Assembly (NCBI RefSeq): GCF_017874715.1 | Contig: NZ_JAGGLR010000031.1 | Coordinates: 1 to 64,000, forward strand | Reading direction: 5' to 3' | Length of the DNA stretch: 64,000 nt | Source of the DNA: Streptomyces iranensis | GTDB lineage: Bacteria; Actinomycetota; Actinomycetes; Streptomycetales; Streptomycetaceae | Part shown: positions 8,378-16,789 of the stretch, piece by piece | Layout: every line of letters starts with the position of its first letter | Numbering within the stretch: position 1 is the first letter of the stretch | Translations under genes and position numbers: made by a program | The notes under the pieces: model-generated | Database searches by the model: none | Told to the model about the DNA's origin: nothing | The model's input: the letters and a program-made list of their open reading frames with translations, nothing else

Positions 8378-8968
8378 TCAGCGGGGTTGGCGCAGCCCCT
8401 CGACGAGGAGTGCGACCAGTCGGCGCGCGTCGTAGCCGGGGTCGTGCTCGGCGCCGATGCAGAGGTTCCCGACGCCGCGCATGAGCTCGTACGCCTTCAG
8501 TCCGGGTCGGATCTCCCCGGCGCCGGCCGCCGCGTCGAGCAGCTGGGTGCACACGGGCAGCAGGCGGTCGATGAAGTACGAGTGCAGCGTGTCGAAGCTC
8601 GTGTTGTCGGACCGCAGCACGGCGGCGAGGCCGTGCTTGGTGACCAGGAAGTCGACAAAGAGATTGATCCACTGCCCCAGCGCGGCATGCGGGGTCGCGC
8701 TGCTCGCCAGCAGGGCCGGACCGGCCTCGGCGCAGGCCTCGACCTGGTGCCGGTAGACGGCGATGATCAGGTCCGCCCGGGTCGGGAAGTGGCGGTAGAT
8801 CGTGCCCACCCCGACACCGGCCTTGGCCGCGATGTCGCGCACCGGTGCTTCCACGCCCGAGGCGACGAAGACCGAGGCGGCCGCGTCGAGCAGGGTCTCC
8901 TGATTGCGCCGGGCGTCCGCCCGCTTGGACCGGGCCGAGGGTCCCGCGCCCTTGTCGCCGTCGTTCAC
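8378..8968 (-). CDS. TetR family transcriptional regulator
   Basis: The protein has 196 residues from the GTG at 8968, chosen because GGAGG lies about 10 bases upstream; the frame extends further but without family similarity. The N-terminal helix-turn-helix (VRDIAAKAGVGVGTIYRHFPTRADL) is clear, and the rest is the ligand-binding domain. It is divergent from an aldo/keto reductase, and a perfect inverted repeat sits between them, so it probably represses both genes. Confidence 0.88.
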   Translation of the reverse strand: MNDGDKGAGPSARSKRADARRNQETLLDAAASVFVASGVEAPVRDIAAKAGVGVGTIYRHFPTRADLIIAVYRHQVEACAEAGPALLASSATPHAALGQWINLFVDFLVTKHGLAAVLRSDNTSFDTLHSYFIDRLLPVCTQLLDAAAGAGEIRPGLKAYELMRGVGNLCIGAEHDPGYDARRLVALLVEGLRQPR

Positions 8969-9001
8969 CGCGCCGCTCCCTCCACTGCCGGGCTTGTCAA
9001 G

Positions 9002-9016
9002 CGGAACAACGTTCCG
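9002..9016. promoter_or_regulatory. Operator-like inverted repeat between tetR and the aldo/keto reductase gene
   Basis: CGGAAC (9002-9007) and GTTCCG (9011-9016) form a perfect 6-bp inverted repeat with a 3-bp centre, and a further GGTTCCG half-site lies at 9034-9040. The position in the divergent promoter region fits a TetR operator. Confidence 0.6.
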
Positions 9017-9134
9017 TATCTTTACCGGAGCCAGGTTCCGTTTGCTTATGATGCCAGAGCGGGGCCCGGCGGCCAAACCGCGCATTGCCGCCGCGCAATG
9101 CCACCACGCTTCCCCGCAGTGGAGGAACACGGTC

Positions 9135-10154
9135 ATGCAGTACCGCACCTTGGGCCGCACCGGTGTGCAGGTCAGCTCCCTCGCGCTCGGCGCGATGAAC
9201 TTCGGCAGGATCGGGCGCACCGGTCAGGGCGAGGCCACCGCCCTCGTCGACGCCGCTCTCGAGGCCGGGATCAACCTCATCGACACCGCCGACATGTACA
9301 GCGCCGGTGAGTCGGAGGAGATGGTCGGCAAGGCCATCGCCGGCCGCCGCGACGGCATCGTGCTGGCCACGAAGGCGGGCATGCCCATGGGCGACGAGCC
9401 CAACCACCGGGGCGGCTCACGCCGCTGGCTGGTCACCGAGCTGGACAACAGCCTGCGCCGACTCGGCGTCGACCATGTCGATCTCTACCAGATCCACCGG
9501 TGGGACCCGGCCACCAGCGACGAGGAGACGCTGTCGGCGCTCACCGACCTCCAGCGCGCGGGGAAGATCCGCTACTTCGGTTCCTCGACCTTCCCCGCCT
9601 ACCGAGTCGTCCAGGCCCAGTGGGCCGCCCGTGAGCACCACCTGAGCCGCTATGTCACCGAACAGCCCAGCTACTCGATCCTGCAGCGCGGAATCGAGCG
9701 CGACGTACTGCCGGTCACCGACGAGTACGGGCTCGGGGTGCTGGTGTGGAGCCCGCTGGCCTCGGGCTGGCTGTCGGGCGCCGTCCGTGCGGGCCGGTCC
9801 ATCACCACCAGCCGCTCGGCGATGATGCCGGAGCGCTTCGATGTCACCATCCCCTCCAACCGGGCCAGGCTCGACGCCGTCGAGCGGCTGGCCAAGGTCG
9901 CCGACGAGGCCGGTCTGACCATGATCCAGCTCGCCCTCGGATTCGTCACCGCGCATCCCGCCGTGACCAGCGCGCTCATCGGCCCCCGCACACTGGACCA
10001 TCTGCGCACGCAGCTCGCCGCCGCCGACACCGTGCTCTCGGCCGATGTGCTCGACGCGATCGACGCGATCGTGGCCCCCGGCACCGACCTCGCCGCGCAC
10101 GAGAAGCACGACACCCCGCCCGCGCTGCTCGACCCGTCACTGCGGCGCCGCTGA
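9135..10154 (+). CDS. Aldo/keto reductase
   Basis: A 339-residue (alpha/beta)8-barrel oxidoreductase. Visible motifs are the N-terminal YRTLGRTGVQVS, the DTADMYSAGESE block with the catalytic Asp and Tyr, the Lys in LATKAG, and a DLYQIHRW substrate loop. The C-terminus has the ALIGPRTLDHL NADPH-binding segment. GGAGG at 9121-9125 supports the ATG at 9135. Control by the divergent TetR is likely. The substrate (an aldehyde or ketone, possibly toxic) is unknown. Confidence 0.9.
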   Translation: MQYRTLGRTGVQVSSLALGAMNFGRIGRTGQGEATALVDAALEAGINLIDTADMYSAGESEEMVGKAIAGRRDGIVLATKAGMPMGDEPNHRGGSRRWLVTELDNSLRRLGVDHVDLYQIHRWDPATSDEETLSALTDLQRAGKIRYFGSSTFPAYRVVQAQWAAREHHLSRYVTEQPSYSILQRGIERDVLPVTDEYGLGVLVWSPLASGWLSGAVRAGRSITTSRSAMMPERFDVTIPSNRARLDAVERLAKVADEAGLTMIQLALGFVTAHPAVTSALIGPRTLDHLRTQLAAADTVLSADVLDAIDAIVAPGTDLAAHEKHDTPPALLDPSLRRR

Positions 10155-10225
10155 CGGATCCGGCGCCACCTCTGTCCGGGCGGCGTCCCGGCGCCCGGGG
10201 GGCCGTACGAACGTCATGACCCGGC

Positions 10226-10966
10226 TCATGACGCCCTCCCGCCCCGCCGGACGGTCAGCTGCTTCATCACCCGGCGCACCACCTCGGCCTGGGCGGGCGA
10301 ATAGTCGTCGAGCAGCGCCTGCTCGAAGCCGGTCGCCGTCGGGCCGCTGTCCGGGATGGCCGCCAGCACCTCCTCCGGTACGGCGGCGGACAGCTCCTCG
10401 GCCAGCGGCGCGATCCGGGGATCGTCCGCCGTGGCCTCCTCCAGTTCGTCCAGCCGCTCGTACAGCGGGAGCACGGCGGGGTCCTCGGCCAGCGGCCGCA
10501 GCGCCGCGTACAGCGCGTCCCCGCCGATCACTCCCTCGAGCAGCATCAGGTGCTCGCGGTCCCTGGCGGCGGTCGGCGAGGAGGTGGCGGGCGCCACCTT
10601 CAGGAGCTCGACGAGCGCGGGGGAGAGCGGCGCGTCCGCTGTGAGCGGGCCGTCCAGCAGCGCCGCCAGCACCTTGCGGCGCTGCTGGATCTCGTGTTCC
10701 TGACGGGCGAGATCGGCGTCCAGCTCGCCCAGCACCTCGGCCAGCTCACGCCCGGCGTCGTCCGCGAGGACGTCCCGCACCTCGTCCAGGGCGAGCCCGA
10801 GCTCGGTCAGCCGCCGGATCCGGGCCAGCAGAACGGCGTCCCGGAGGGTGTAGACCCGGTATCCGTTGGCGCGCCGCTTGGGCTCGGGCAGCAGACCGAT
10901 GTGGTGGTAGTGCCGCACGGTCCGGGAGGTGACTCCGACGAGCGCGGCGATTTCTCCGATGCGCAT
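10226..10966 (-). CDS. MerR family transcriptional regulator
   Basis: A 246-residue protein with an N-terminal MerR winged helix (MRIGEIAALVGVTSRTVRHYHHIGLLPEPKR in two blocks, GYRVYTLRDAVLL) and a dimerisation coiled coil around residues 75-110. The C-terminal 130 residues are acidic and helical and may bind a ligand. A MerR-type palindrome overlaps its own promoter (10980-11000), so autoregulation is likely. No partner gene is adjacent: downstream is the convergent aldo/keto reductase, upstream only a decayed gene. Confidence 0.9.
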   Translation of the reverse strand: MRIGEIAALVGVTSRTVRHYHHIGLLPEPKRRANGYRVYTLRDAVLLARIRRLTELGLALDEVRDVLADDAGRELAEVLGELDADLARQEHEIQQRRKVLAALLDGPLTADAPLSPALVELLKVAPATSSPTAARDREHLMLLEGVIGGDALYAALRPLAEDPAVLPLYERLDELEEATADDPRIAPLAEELSAAVPEEVLAAIPDSGPTATGFEQALLDDYSPAQAEVVRRVMKQLTVRRGGRAS

Positions 10967-10979
10967 ATGGCCAGTAGAA

Positions 10980-11000
10980 ACCCTGCCGCTGCGGCAAGGT
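10980..11000 (-). promoter_or_regulatory. MerR-type operator/promoter of the merR gene
   Basis: Read on the minus strand, TTGACC (-35-like) merges into ACCTTGCCGC-A-GCGGCAGGGT, an almost perfect dyad, with a TCTACT -10-like box just before the ATG at 10966. A dyad placed between -35 and -10 is the classical MerR arrangement. The very short leader suggests a nearly leaderless transcript. Confidence 0.6.
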
Positions 11001-11370
11001 CAAGCGCGTCCGCCCGGCGGCCCCTCGACAGCGCCGGTATCGGGGCGGCCGCGGTAGAGCGGGGCGCCACGGTAGTCACGGCCACCGTTGTCCGGGATGA
11101 CGGTGCCGGTGCCGATCAGCGGTGCTGGCACAGCAGAATGCCATCGCCGTTGTCGTGCGTGAAGTTGTCCTGGATCCGCACCCGCGGTACGCCTCGATGC
11201 CCGATGTCCCCGCCATAGCCGCCGATGACGATCGGACGGTTCCTCTCGCCCGAGCCCTTCGGCCACAGTTGGCCCTTCCAGGAGCCACCGGCCTTCAGCA
11301 GGATCCGGTCCCCGGCCCGGAAGGTGGTCCGGCGGCGACCCGTGTAGGGGGCAACGGGACGGTAGCGTAA
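11001..11370 (-). pseudogene. Decayed right-handed beta-helix (pectate-lyase-like) secreted protein gene
   Basis: Two frames carry pieces of one protein. At about 11127-11367 the minus strand encodes FRAGDRILLKAGGSW and GQLWPKGSGERNRP, then NFTHDNGDGILLCQ, the start and core of a parallel beta-helix protein. At 11001-11115 another frame encodes NGGRDYRGAPLYRGRPDTGA, the usual C-terminal end of these proteins. Most of the helix coils are missing and the frame is shifted, so no functional product is expected. Such proteins normally have an export signal, which is also absent. Confidence 0.65.
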
Positions 11371-11431
11371 GGAGGTCCAAATACGGTCAGGTGCGGCGAG
11401 AGCGCATATCCGGGAACAGTGAGGGAGCCTT

Positions 11432-12442
11432 ATGCGGCACGAGATCAGCCCCGAGCCCATTCTTGAGGTCGGGCTCGGCTTCATGGCGTCGAAGGTGCTG
11501 CTCACCGCGGTGGAACTGGATCTCTTCTCCCGGCTCGCCGAAGGCCCCCGCACCGGCGGTGACCTGGCCGGGGTGCTCGGACTGCACCCGCGCGGCGCCG
11601 CCGACTTCCTCGACGCGCTGGTGGCCCTCGGTTTCCTGGAGCGTTCCGAGGGCGTGTACCGCAACAGCCCGTCCGCCGACACCTTTCTCGACCGTGAGAA
11701 GGCCACCTATGCGGGCGGCATCCTGGAGATGGCCAACAGCCGGCTGTATCCCTTCTGGGGGTCGCTCACCGAGGCGCTGCAAACCGGGAAGCCGCAGAAC
11801 GAGCACAAGCAGGGCGGCGACGTGTTCGACGCCATTTACCACGACCAGGAGGGTCTCGAGCGATTTCTGCACGGAATGACCGGGCTCAGCATGGGCAAGG
11901 CGATGGTGATAGCCCAGCGGTTCCCCTGGGCCGACTACCGGACCGTGCTGGACGTCGGCGGAGCGGTGGGCTGCGTCCCGGTGGCGGTGGCCCAGCGTCA
12001 CCCCCATATGAGCGGCGGTGTCTTCGAACTGCCCCGGGTGCGGCCCGTCTTCGAGAAGTACGTGGCGTCCTTCGGCCTGGAGGACCGGCTCACCTTCCAC
12101 GGCGGCGACTTCTTCGCCGATGACCTGCCCGGCGCCGATGTGATCGTGCTGGGCCAGATCCTGCACGGCTGGGGCCTGGAGGAGAAGCGGCTGCTGCTGA
12201 AGAAGGCATACGACGCACTGCCCGACGGGGGAGCGGTCCTCGTCTACGACGCCATCATCGACGACGACCGCAAGGAGAACACCTTCGGCCTGCTGGCCAG
12301 CCTGAACATGCTCATCGAGACCCGGTCCGGCTTCGAGTACACGGCGGCGGACGGCCGCACCTGGCTGGCGGAGACGGGATTCAGCGGCAGCCGGATCGAA
12401 CCGCTGACGGACGGCTACTCCATGCTGGTGGGCATCAAATAG
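11432..12442 (+). CDS. SAM-dependent O-methyltransferase (acetylserotonin/hydroxyneurosporene OMT family)
   Basis: The 336-residue protein has the two-domain plan of plant- and polyketide-type O-methyltransferases. Residues 1-95 form a winged-helix dimerisation domain, followed by a Rossmann domain with VLDVGGAVGCVPVAVA (SAM loop, with the usual GGxxG weakened to GGAVG), GDFFADDLPGADV and LHGWGLEEK. The last block holds the position of the catalytic histidine. Substrates in this family are small hydroxylated metabolites. It is not flanked by biosynthetic genes, so its target is unknown. Confidence 0.85.
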   Translation: MRHEISPEPILEVGLGFMASKVLLTAVELDLFSRLAEGPRTGGDLAGVLGLHPRGAADFLDALVALGFLERSEGVYRNSPSADTFLDREKATYAGGILEMANSRLYPFWGSLTEALQTGKPQNEHKQGGDVFDAIYHDQEGLERFLHGMTGLSMGKAMVIAQRFPWADYRTVLDVGGAVGCVPVAVAQRHPHMSGGVFELPRVRPVFEKYVASFGLEDRLTFHGGDFFADDLPGADVIVLGQILHGWGLEEKRLLLKKAYDALPDGGAVLVYDAIIDDDRKENTFGLLASLNMLIETRSGFEYTAADGRTWLAETGFSGSRIEPLTDGYSMLVGIK

Positions 12443-12461
12443 CGGTCACCTGACCGCCCCG

Positions 12462-12490
12462 CCCGGCGCCGGGACCAACCCGGCGCCGGG
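12462..12490. terminator. Bidirectional terminator between convergent methyltransferase genes
   Basis: Two copies of CCCGGCGCCGGG (12462-12473 and 12479-12490) are separated by ACCAA and form a 12-bp stem. A smaller GCGGTCA/TGACCGC hairpin sits just before it at 12442-12457. Both lie between two convergent genes. There is no T-run, as is common in streptomycetes. Confidence 0.7.
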
Positions 12491-12499
12491 CCGGAGCGG

Positions 12500-13318
12500 C
12501 TAGAAGCGGTAGCGCAGAATCCGGCCCACATCACGGAAGCCGGGCAGATGCGCCATCACCCGCATGCTCATCCGGCCGGCGGCCGGCATCTTCTCCACCC
12601 CCGGCATGTCCACGCTGCGCACCGCGTCGAGGCAGGTCAGCCCCGGATGCCAGGTCTCCACCTCATGAGGGTCGTCCAGGCCCCAGTGGAGGGTGGCGCC
12701 CGCGTTGCGCACCGCGGGGACCATCTTCTGGAGCCGGATGCCCAGCGGCCCGTAGACGTCGAAGAGCAGCTGGCCGCCGGGGAACCGCTCGGTGATCCGC
12801 TGGATCAGCCGCCTGCCCTCCTCCTTGCGCAGATACATCGTCAGCCCCTCGGCGACGACCACGGTGGGCCGGTCGTCCGGCACCTCGCGCAACCACGCCT
12901 CATCGGTCACCGAGGCGCCGACCATCTCGTAGTTTCCCGACGGCTCGGGAAGCAGCCGGCGGCGCAGATCGATCACCTCGGGGTAGTCGATGTCGAGCCA
13001 GCGCACCGACGACGGCGGGTCGAGGCGCTGCACCCGGGTGTCGAGTCCGCATGCGAGATGGAGCACGGTCGCCTTCTGCTGCTCGGCCAGGAACTCCATG
13101 GCCCAGTCGTCGAGCTGTTTCGCCCGCAGGGCGATGCCGACCGCCGTCGTGTCCGTCATCCCCGTTTTGCCGAAGTCGTAGGCCACGCGCTCCACGGCCG
13201 CCTGGGCCGCGTGGTCGTGCAGGATGGAGTCCGGTGAACGGCTGTCCACCGCCCTGCCGTACAGCGTGGCGAGCAAGGTCTCCTGAGCGCCGCTGAGAGT
13301 GATCTTTTCGCGATCCAT
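12500..13318 (-). CDS. Class I SAM-dependent methyltransferase, leucine-carboxyl-methyltransferase (LCMT/PPM2) family
   Basis: The protein has 272 residues from the ATG at 13318, which has GAGGAA upstream; 12 more codons are open before it. Motifs are VLHLACGLDTRVQRL for SAM binding, WLDIDYPEVIDLRR, and VVVAEGLTMYLRKEEGRRL. This is the bacterial LCMT-like group often found near secondary-metabolite genes. It probably methylates a carboxylate or hydroxyl on a small molecule. It is convergent with the upstream O-methyltransferase and shows no operon link. Confidence 0.86.
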   Translation of the reverse strand: MDREKITLSGAQETLLATLYGRAVDSRSPDSILHDHAAQAAVERVAYDFGKTGMTDTTAVGIALRAKQLDDWAMEFLAEQQKATVLHLACGLDTRVQRLDPPSSVRWLDIDYPEVIDLRRRLLPEPSGNYEMVGASVTDEAWLREVPDDRPTVVVAEGLTMYLRKEEGRRLIQRITERFPGGQLLFDVYGPLGIRLQKMVPAVRNAGATLHWGLDDPHEVETWHPGLTCLDAVRSVDMPGVEKMPAAGRMSMRVMAHLPGFRDVGRILRYRF

Positions 13319-13486
13319 GGTTCCTCGTCGATGTGGGGGTACCGGACGGACCATTCGTTATGGTTGCGTATGGAATGGGCAGAACCCGTGTCCGTACGGT
13401 CCCACGTTCCCCCCGGCAAAAGCGACCGGCCTCTGGGCCATTCGAGTTCATCCGGCCAACATCGGGCGGACGGGCGCCGGTGAGGG

Positions 13487-14698
13487 TCAGTGACCCTCGC
13501 CGTCGTCCCGCGTCAGCCACAGATCGGGTCCGAAGACCTCGTAGTGGATCGCGGAGGGGTGCACACCCCGCTCCAGCAGTTGGGTCCGCACCGACCGCAT
13601 GAAGGGCATCGGCCCGCACAGATACGCCTGGACGCCGTCCGGGATCTCGATGCCGGACAGGTCGACGCGGCCGGTGCGATCGGCCGGCCACTCGCCCCCG
13701 GGCCGCTCGTACCACGTGTGGGCGGTGCCCCGCGCCAGCTTGGTGACCAGCCGCTCCTGGTCGGCGCGCAGCGCGTGATCGGCGGGGGAGCGGTCGGCGT
13801 GGACGGCGATGACCGGGGCCTGGTGTCCGCCGGCCGTCAGCTCCTCCAGCATGGCCACCATCGGGGTGCAGCCGATCCCGGCGGAGGCGAGCAGCAGCGG
13901 TGTGTCCGTGGCGTCGAGCACGACGTCGCCGTAGGGCGCGGAGACGGTCAGCTCATCGCCCTCGTGGACATGGTCGTGGAGATGGCCGGAGACCTCACCG
14001 GCCGGGCCCTCGCCCGCGTTCTCGCGCTTGACGGAGAAGGAGCGCACCGTGGCGCCGGGGCCGTTGGTCAGGCTGTACTGGCGGATCTGCCGCGCCCCGT
14101 CGGCCAGTTCCACCTGCACCGAGACATACTGGCCCGCCTTGAACGCCGGGGCGGGACGGCCGTCCGCCGGCCGGATCCGGAAGGTGACCACATCCGCCGT
14201 CTCCCGGACCCGCTCGGCCACCTCCCACTGTCGCCAGGTCCCGCCGACCAGCACGCCCTGCTCCGCGTACAGCCGCCGCTCGATCTCGATCAGGGCGTTG
14301 GCCATCAGCCAGTAGACCTCGTCCCAGGCGGCGGTCACCTCCTCGGTGGCCGCGTCGCCGAGCACCTCCGCGATGGCGGCGGACAGATGACGGTGCACCA
14401 CGGGATACTGCGCGGCGCTCACCCCGAGCGAGGCGTGCTTGTGCGCGATCCGGCTCAGCAGGGCGTCGGGGCGGGTGCCCGGCCGCTCCACCAGGGCGGT
14501 GGCGAACGCGGCGATGGCGCCCGCGAGGGCCTGCCGTTGGGTGCCCGCGGCCTGGTTGGCCCGGTTGAACAGATTCCGCAGCAGTTCCGGGTGGGCCTCG
14601 AAGAGGTTCCGGTAGAACAGCTCGGTGATGGTGCCGATGGCCTCACCGACGGCGGGAAGCGTGGCGCGGACGGTCTCGGCGGACTTCTGGGAGAGCAT
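13487..14698 (-). CDS. hmp: Flavohaemoglobin, nitric oxide dioxygenase
   Basis: The protein has 403 residues from the ATG at 14698 (MLSQKSAETVRATLPAV, the standard Hmp start). The globin domain (1-140) has the B10 Tyr in ELFYRNLF and the proximal His in HKHASLGV. The FAD domain has RQYSLT; the NAD domain has LASAGIGCTPM and the C-terminal YLCGPMPFM. It converts NO plus O2 to nitrate using NADH. A second in-frame ATG at 14755 has a better Shine-Dalgarno (GGAGG), but then the NsrR-type operator at 14709-14731 would lie inside the coding region. It is probably repressed by the NsrR gene just upstream. Confidence 0.92.
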   Translation of the reverse strand: MLSQKSAETVRATLPAVGEAIGTITELFYRNLFEAHPELLRNLFNRANQAAGTQRQALAGAIAAFATALVERPGTRPDALLSRIAHKHASLGVSAAQYPVVHRHLSAAIAEVLGDAATEEVTAAWDEVYWLMANALIEIERRLYAEQGVLVGGTWRQWEVAERVRETADVVTFRIRPADGRPAPAFKAGQYVSVQVELADGARQIRQYSLTNGPGATVRSFSVKRENAGEGPAGEVSGHLHDHVHEGDELTVSAPYGDVVLDATDTPLLLASAGIGCTPMVAMLEELTAGGHQAPVIAVHADRSPADHALRADQERLVTKLARGTAHTWYERPGGEWPADRTGRVDLSGIEIPDGVQAYLCGPMPFMRSVRTQLLERGVHPSAIHYEVFGPDLWLTRDDGEGH

Positions 14699-14708
14699 GA
14701 GCGGGCCT

Positions 14709-14731
14709 AACTGGTATCTCAGATTCGCATT
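14709..14731. promoter_or_regulatory. NsrR-type operator upstream of hmp
   Basis: On the minus strand this 23-mer begins AATGCGAATCTGAGAT and ends ACCAGTT. Its first 16 bases are identical to the site in front of nsrR. The ATCTGAGAT core with AA...TT ends matches the partly palindromic 23-bp operators known for Streptomyces NsrR (family knowledge from memory). Confidence 0.75.
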
Positions 14732-14820
14732 AAACGGCCTGGGTGAACCGGGCATGGTGACCTCCGTGTCAGCACGGCTCGGCGGGACGGGATCCGGGCT
14801 CCGTAACCCGGACGACGGCC

Positions 14821-15270
14821 TCATGGGGACAGCCCGGGTGCGCGCCCGACCAGCCCCAGCAGCACCGGGCCCGTCGGGGACGCCACCAGATCGTCGACCG
14901 TGAGGGGATCGAGCGAGGTGAGGAACGCCTCCTGCGCCCGGCGCAGCGCCATCCGCAGCCGGCAGCCCTGCCGCAGCGGACACGGCACATCCCCCTCGCA
15001 GTCGGCGACATCGCCGACCCCCTCGAGCTCCCGGACCAGCTGGCCGACCGAGGCGGTGCGCCCGGTCGCGGTGAGCGTCAGCCCGCCGCCCCGTCCGCGC
15101 CGTGTCTCGATCAGCCCCAGATGCTGCAGCCGGGCCGCCACCTTGGCCAGATGGCTGTAGGGCACCTGCATCTCCCCGGCGACCTGCCGGGCCGTGCAGG
15201 GCTCGGCGCCGGTGACCGCCAGCCGCATGATCGTGCGGAGTGCCAGGTCCGTTGACTTCGTCAGCCGCAT
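14821..15270 (-). CDS. nsrR: Rrf2 family nitric-oxide-sensing repressor NsrR
   Basis: The protein has 149 residues. It starts MRLTKSTDLALRTIMRL, the classical Rrf2 helix-turn-helix N-terminus. Cys91, Cys97 and Cys103 are spaced C-x5-C-x5-C, and Asp8 is present; these are the four ligands described for the [4Fe-4S] cluster of Streptomyces NsrR. The cluster senses NO and releases DNA. The gene precedes hmp on the same strand, and both carry the same operator, so this is a two-gene NO response module with autoregulation. Confidence 0.93.
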   Translation of the reverse strand: MRLTKSTDLALRTIMRLAVTGAEPCTARQVAGEMQVPYSHLAKVAARLQHLGLIETRRGRGGGLTLTATGRTASVGQLVRELEGVGDVADCEGDVPCPLRQGCRLRMALRRAQEAFLTSLDPLTVDDLVASPTGPVLLGLVGRAPGLSP

Positions 15271-15286
15271 GGCGGCAGATTACGTT

Positions 15287-15309
15287 AATGCGAATCTGAG
15301 ATGCAATTT
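15287..15309. promoter_or_regulatory. NsrR-type operator upstream of nsrR
   Basis: The plus-strand 23-mer begins AATGCGAATCTGAGAT and ends GCAATTT, identical over 16 bases to the site before hmp. It lies 17-39 bases upstream of the nsrR start and touches the stop codon of the AI-2E family gene, which reads toward it. Confidence 0.75.
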
Positions 15310-16528
15310 ATAGGGGCGTGTTCCGGCCTCCGGTATCGCGCAGCGCCCGCGTCACCGACCAGGCGACGGACACCATGGGCACGGCCACCACCGCCCCGAC
15401 CACCCCCGCCACGATGCTTCCGGCGATGACCGAAATCGCCACCACCACCGGATGGAGCCGCACCGCCCAGCTCATCACCAGCGGATGCAGGACATGGCCC
15501 TCGAACTGACCGACCGCCACGATCAGCAACAGCACCACGGCCGCGATGGCCGGACCCCGCCCGGCCAGGGCCACCACCGTCGCCACCGCCAGCGCGATCG
15601 GCGAACCGATCAGCGGAACGAACGTCGCGAAGAAGACCAGCAGCGTCAGCGGCAGGGCCAGCGGCACCCGCAGCAGGAAGAGGGCGATGCCGACCAGCGT
15701 CGCGTTGGAGGCCGCGACGACGATGATGCCCCGGGTGTACCCGGCGAAGGTGGTCCACGCCGCCCGCGCCGCCCGGTCCCACGGGGACCGGGCGCGCTCG
15801 GGGAGCTGGCCCCGGAACCACTGCCACATCCGGTCGCCGGAATGGATGAAGAAGACCGAACAGAACAGGGCCAGGAACACCGCCGTGCCCGCCTCCACGA
15901 CCCGCCCCGCACTGCTGAGCGCCCTGCTGATCAGTGTCGCGCGATGCCGTGAGACAAAGGCGGTGACCTTGTCGTGGGCCCCCGACAGCACACCGTGCCG
16001 CACATGGAACGGCGGCCCCTCCAGCCACCGCTCGATCCGCCCGATCCCGCCGCGCAGCTCGCCCACCAGCCGGCCCGCCTCCGCGGCCGCCGCGGTCCCC
16101 ACCAGCGCCAGCAGCCCCAACACCGCGAACAGCGTGCCGAACACCGCCAGCGTCACCGCCAGCGGCCTGGGACACACCCGCGCCAGCAGATCGGCCAGCG
16201 GGCGCAGCACGGCGGTGGCCACCAGTGCCAGGAACACCGCGATCGCGACGAGCTCGAACCGGCCCAGCACTGTGAACGCCAGATAGACGGCCACCCCGAT
16301 GACCATCAGACGCCATGCGTACGCGGCGGCCAGCCGCAGCCCGGGATGGACCCGGCCGTTCTCGTCCCCCGCCCGGCGCACCGCCGCCGTCAGGGCCGCG
16401 GAGCCGGAGCGCCGGGCCCGCGCCACCGCCCGCGAGGCCCGCCCCGCCGGTCCGCCGGTCACGCCACGCCGAGGGCGTACGCCCCGCCCTCCCGGTCGCT
16501 CGGGCGGGGGAGGAGAGTCGCTGCTCAC
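15308..16528 (-). CDS. AI-2E family transporter (PerM-like) membrane protein
   Basis: A 406-residue protein with a long Arg/Pro-rich cytoplasmic N-terminus (about 65 residues) and about 7-8 hydrophobic segments. The loop YTRGIIVVAASNATLVGI and the FVPLIGSPIALA segment are family hallmarks. Proteins of this class export small molecules or ions; AI-2 export is proven for only a few. The stop codon touches the nsrR operator, but nothing else ties it to NO metabolism. Confidence 0.87.
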   Translation of the reverse strand: MSSDSPPPPERPGGRGVRPRRGVTGGPAGRASRAVARARRSGSAALTAAVRRAGDENGRVHPGLRLAAAYAWRLMVIGVAVYLAFTVLGRFELVAIAVFLALVATAVLRPLADLLARVCPRPLAVTLAVFGTLFAVLGLLALVGTAAAAEAGRLVGELRGGIGRIERWLEGPPFHVRHGVLSGAHDKVTAFVSRHRATLISRALSSAGRVVEAGTAVFLALFCSVFFIHSGDRMWQWFRGQLPERARSPWDRAARAAWTTFAGYTRGIIVVAASNATLVGIALFLLRVPLALPLTLLVFFATFVPLIGSPIALAVATVVALAGRGPAIAAVVLLLIVAVGQFEGHVLHPLVMSWAVRLHPVVVAISVIAGSIVAGVVGAVVAVPMVSVAWSVTRALRDTGGRNTPL

Positions 16529-16635
16529 GTCGGCGCCACCGCCTTCTGCGTCCCGGTCCTGCGCGGCGGAAGAGGATGGTGATTCATCCCGCTACGTACA
16601 GATTCAATCAGGGTGGCCGTCCGGGCGCCGGACAG

Positions 16636-16712
16636 CTCTCCCCGGCGCGGCGGCCCGTCCTCTCCCTGGCGCGGCGGCCGTTCTCGCCCCGGCGCGGCGG
16701 CCGTCCTCGCCC
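16636..16712. repeat. Short GC-rich tandem repeat, about 3 copies of 23-24 bp
   Basis: Units start CTCTCCC or CTCGCCCC and continue GGCGCGGCGGCC; three near-identical units run at 16636-16659, 16660-16682 and 16683-16705. They lie in the intergenic space upstream of the cysteine-desulfurase-like gene. The rest of that gap (16529-16789) shows nothing else recognisable. Confidence 0.6.
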
Positions 16713-16789
16713 CCTGCCGTTCCGCACCCATGCCTGCCTAAGATCGCCCTGGTCACCCGCTCGCCAAGGCACTCTGCAAGGAGCCGCTC

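Noticed and set aside
15308..16528. AI-2E family protein as an autoinducer-2 exporter
   Set aside because: The family name does not prove AI-2 transport, and no luxS-type gene is in the window.
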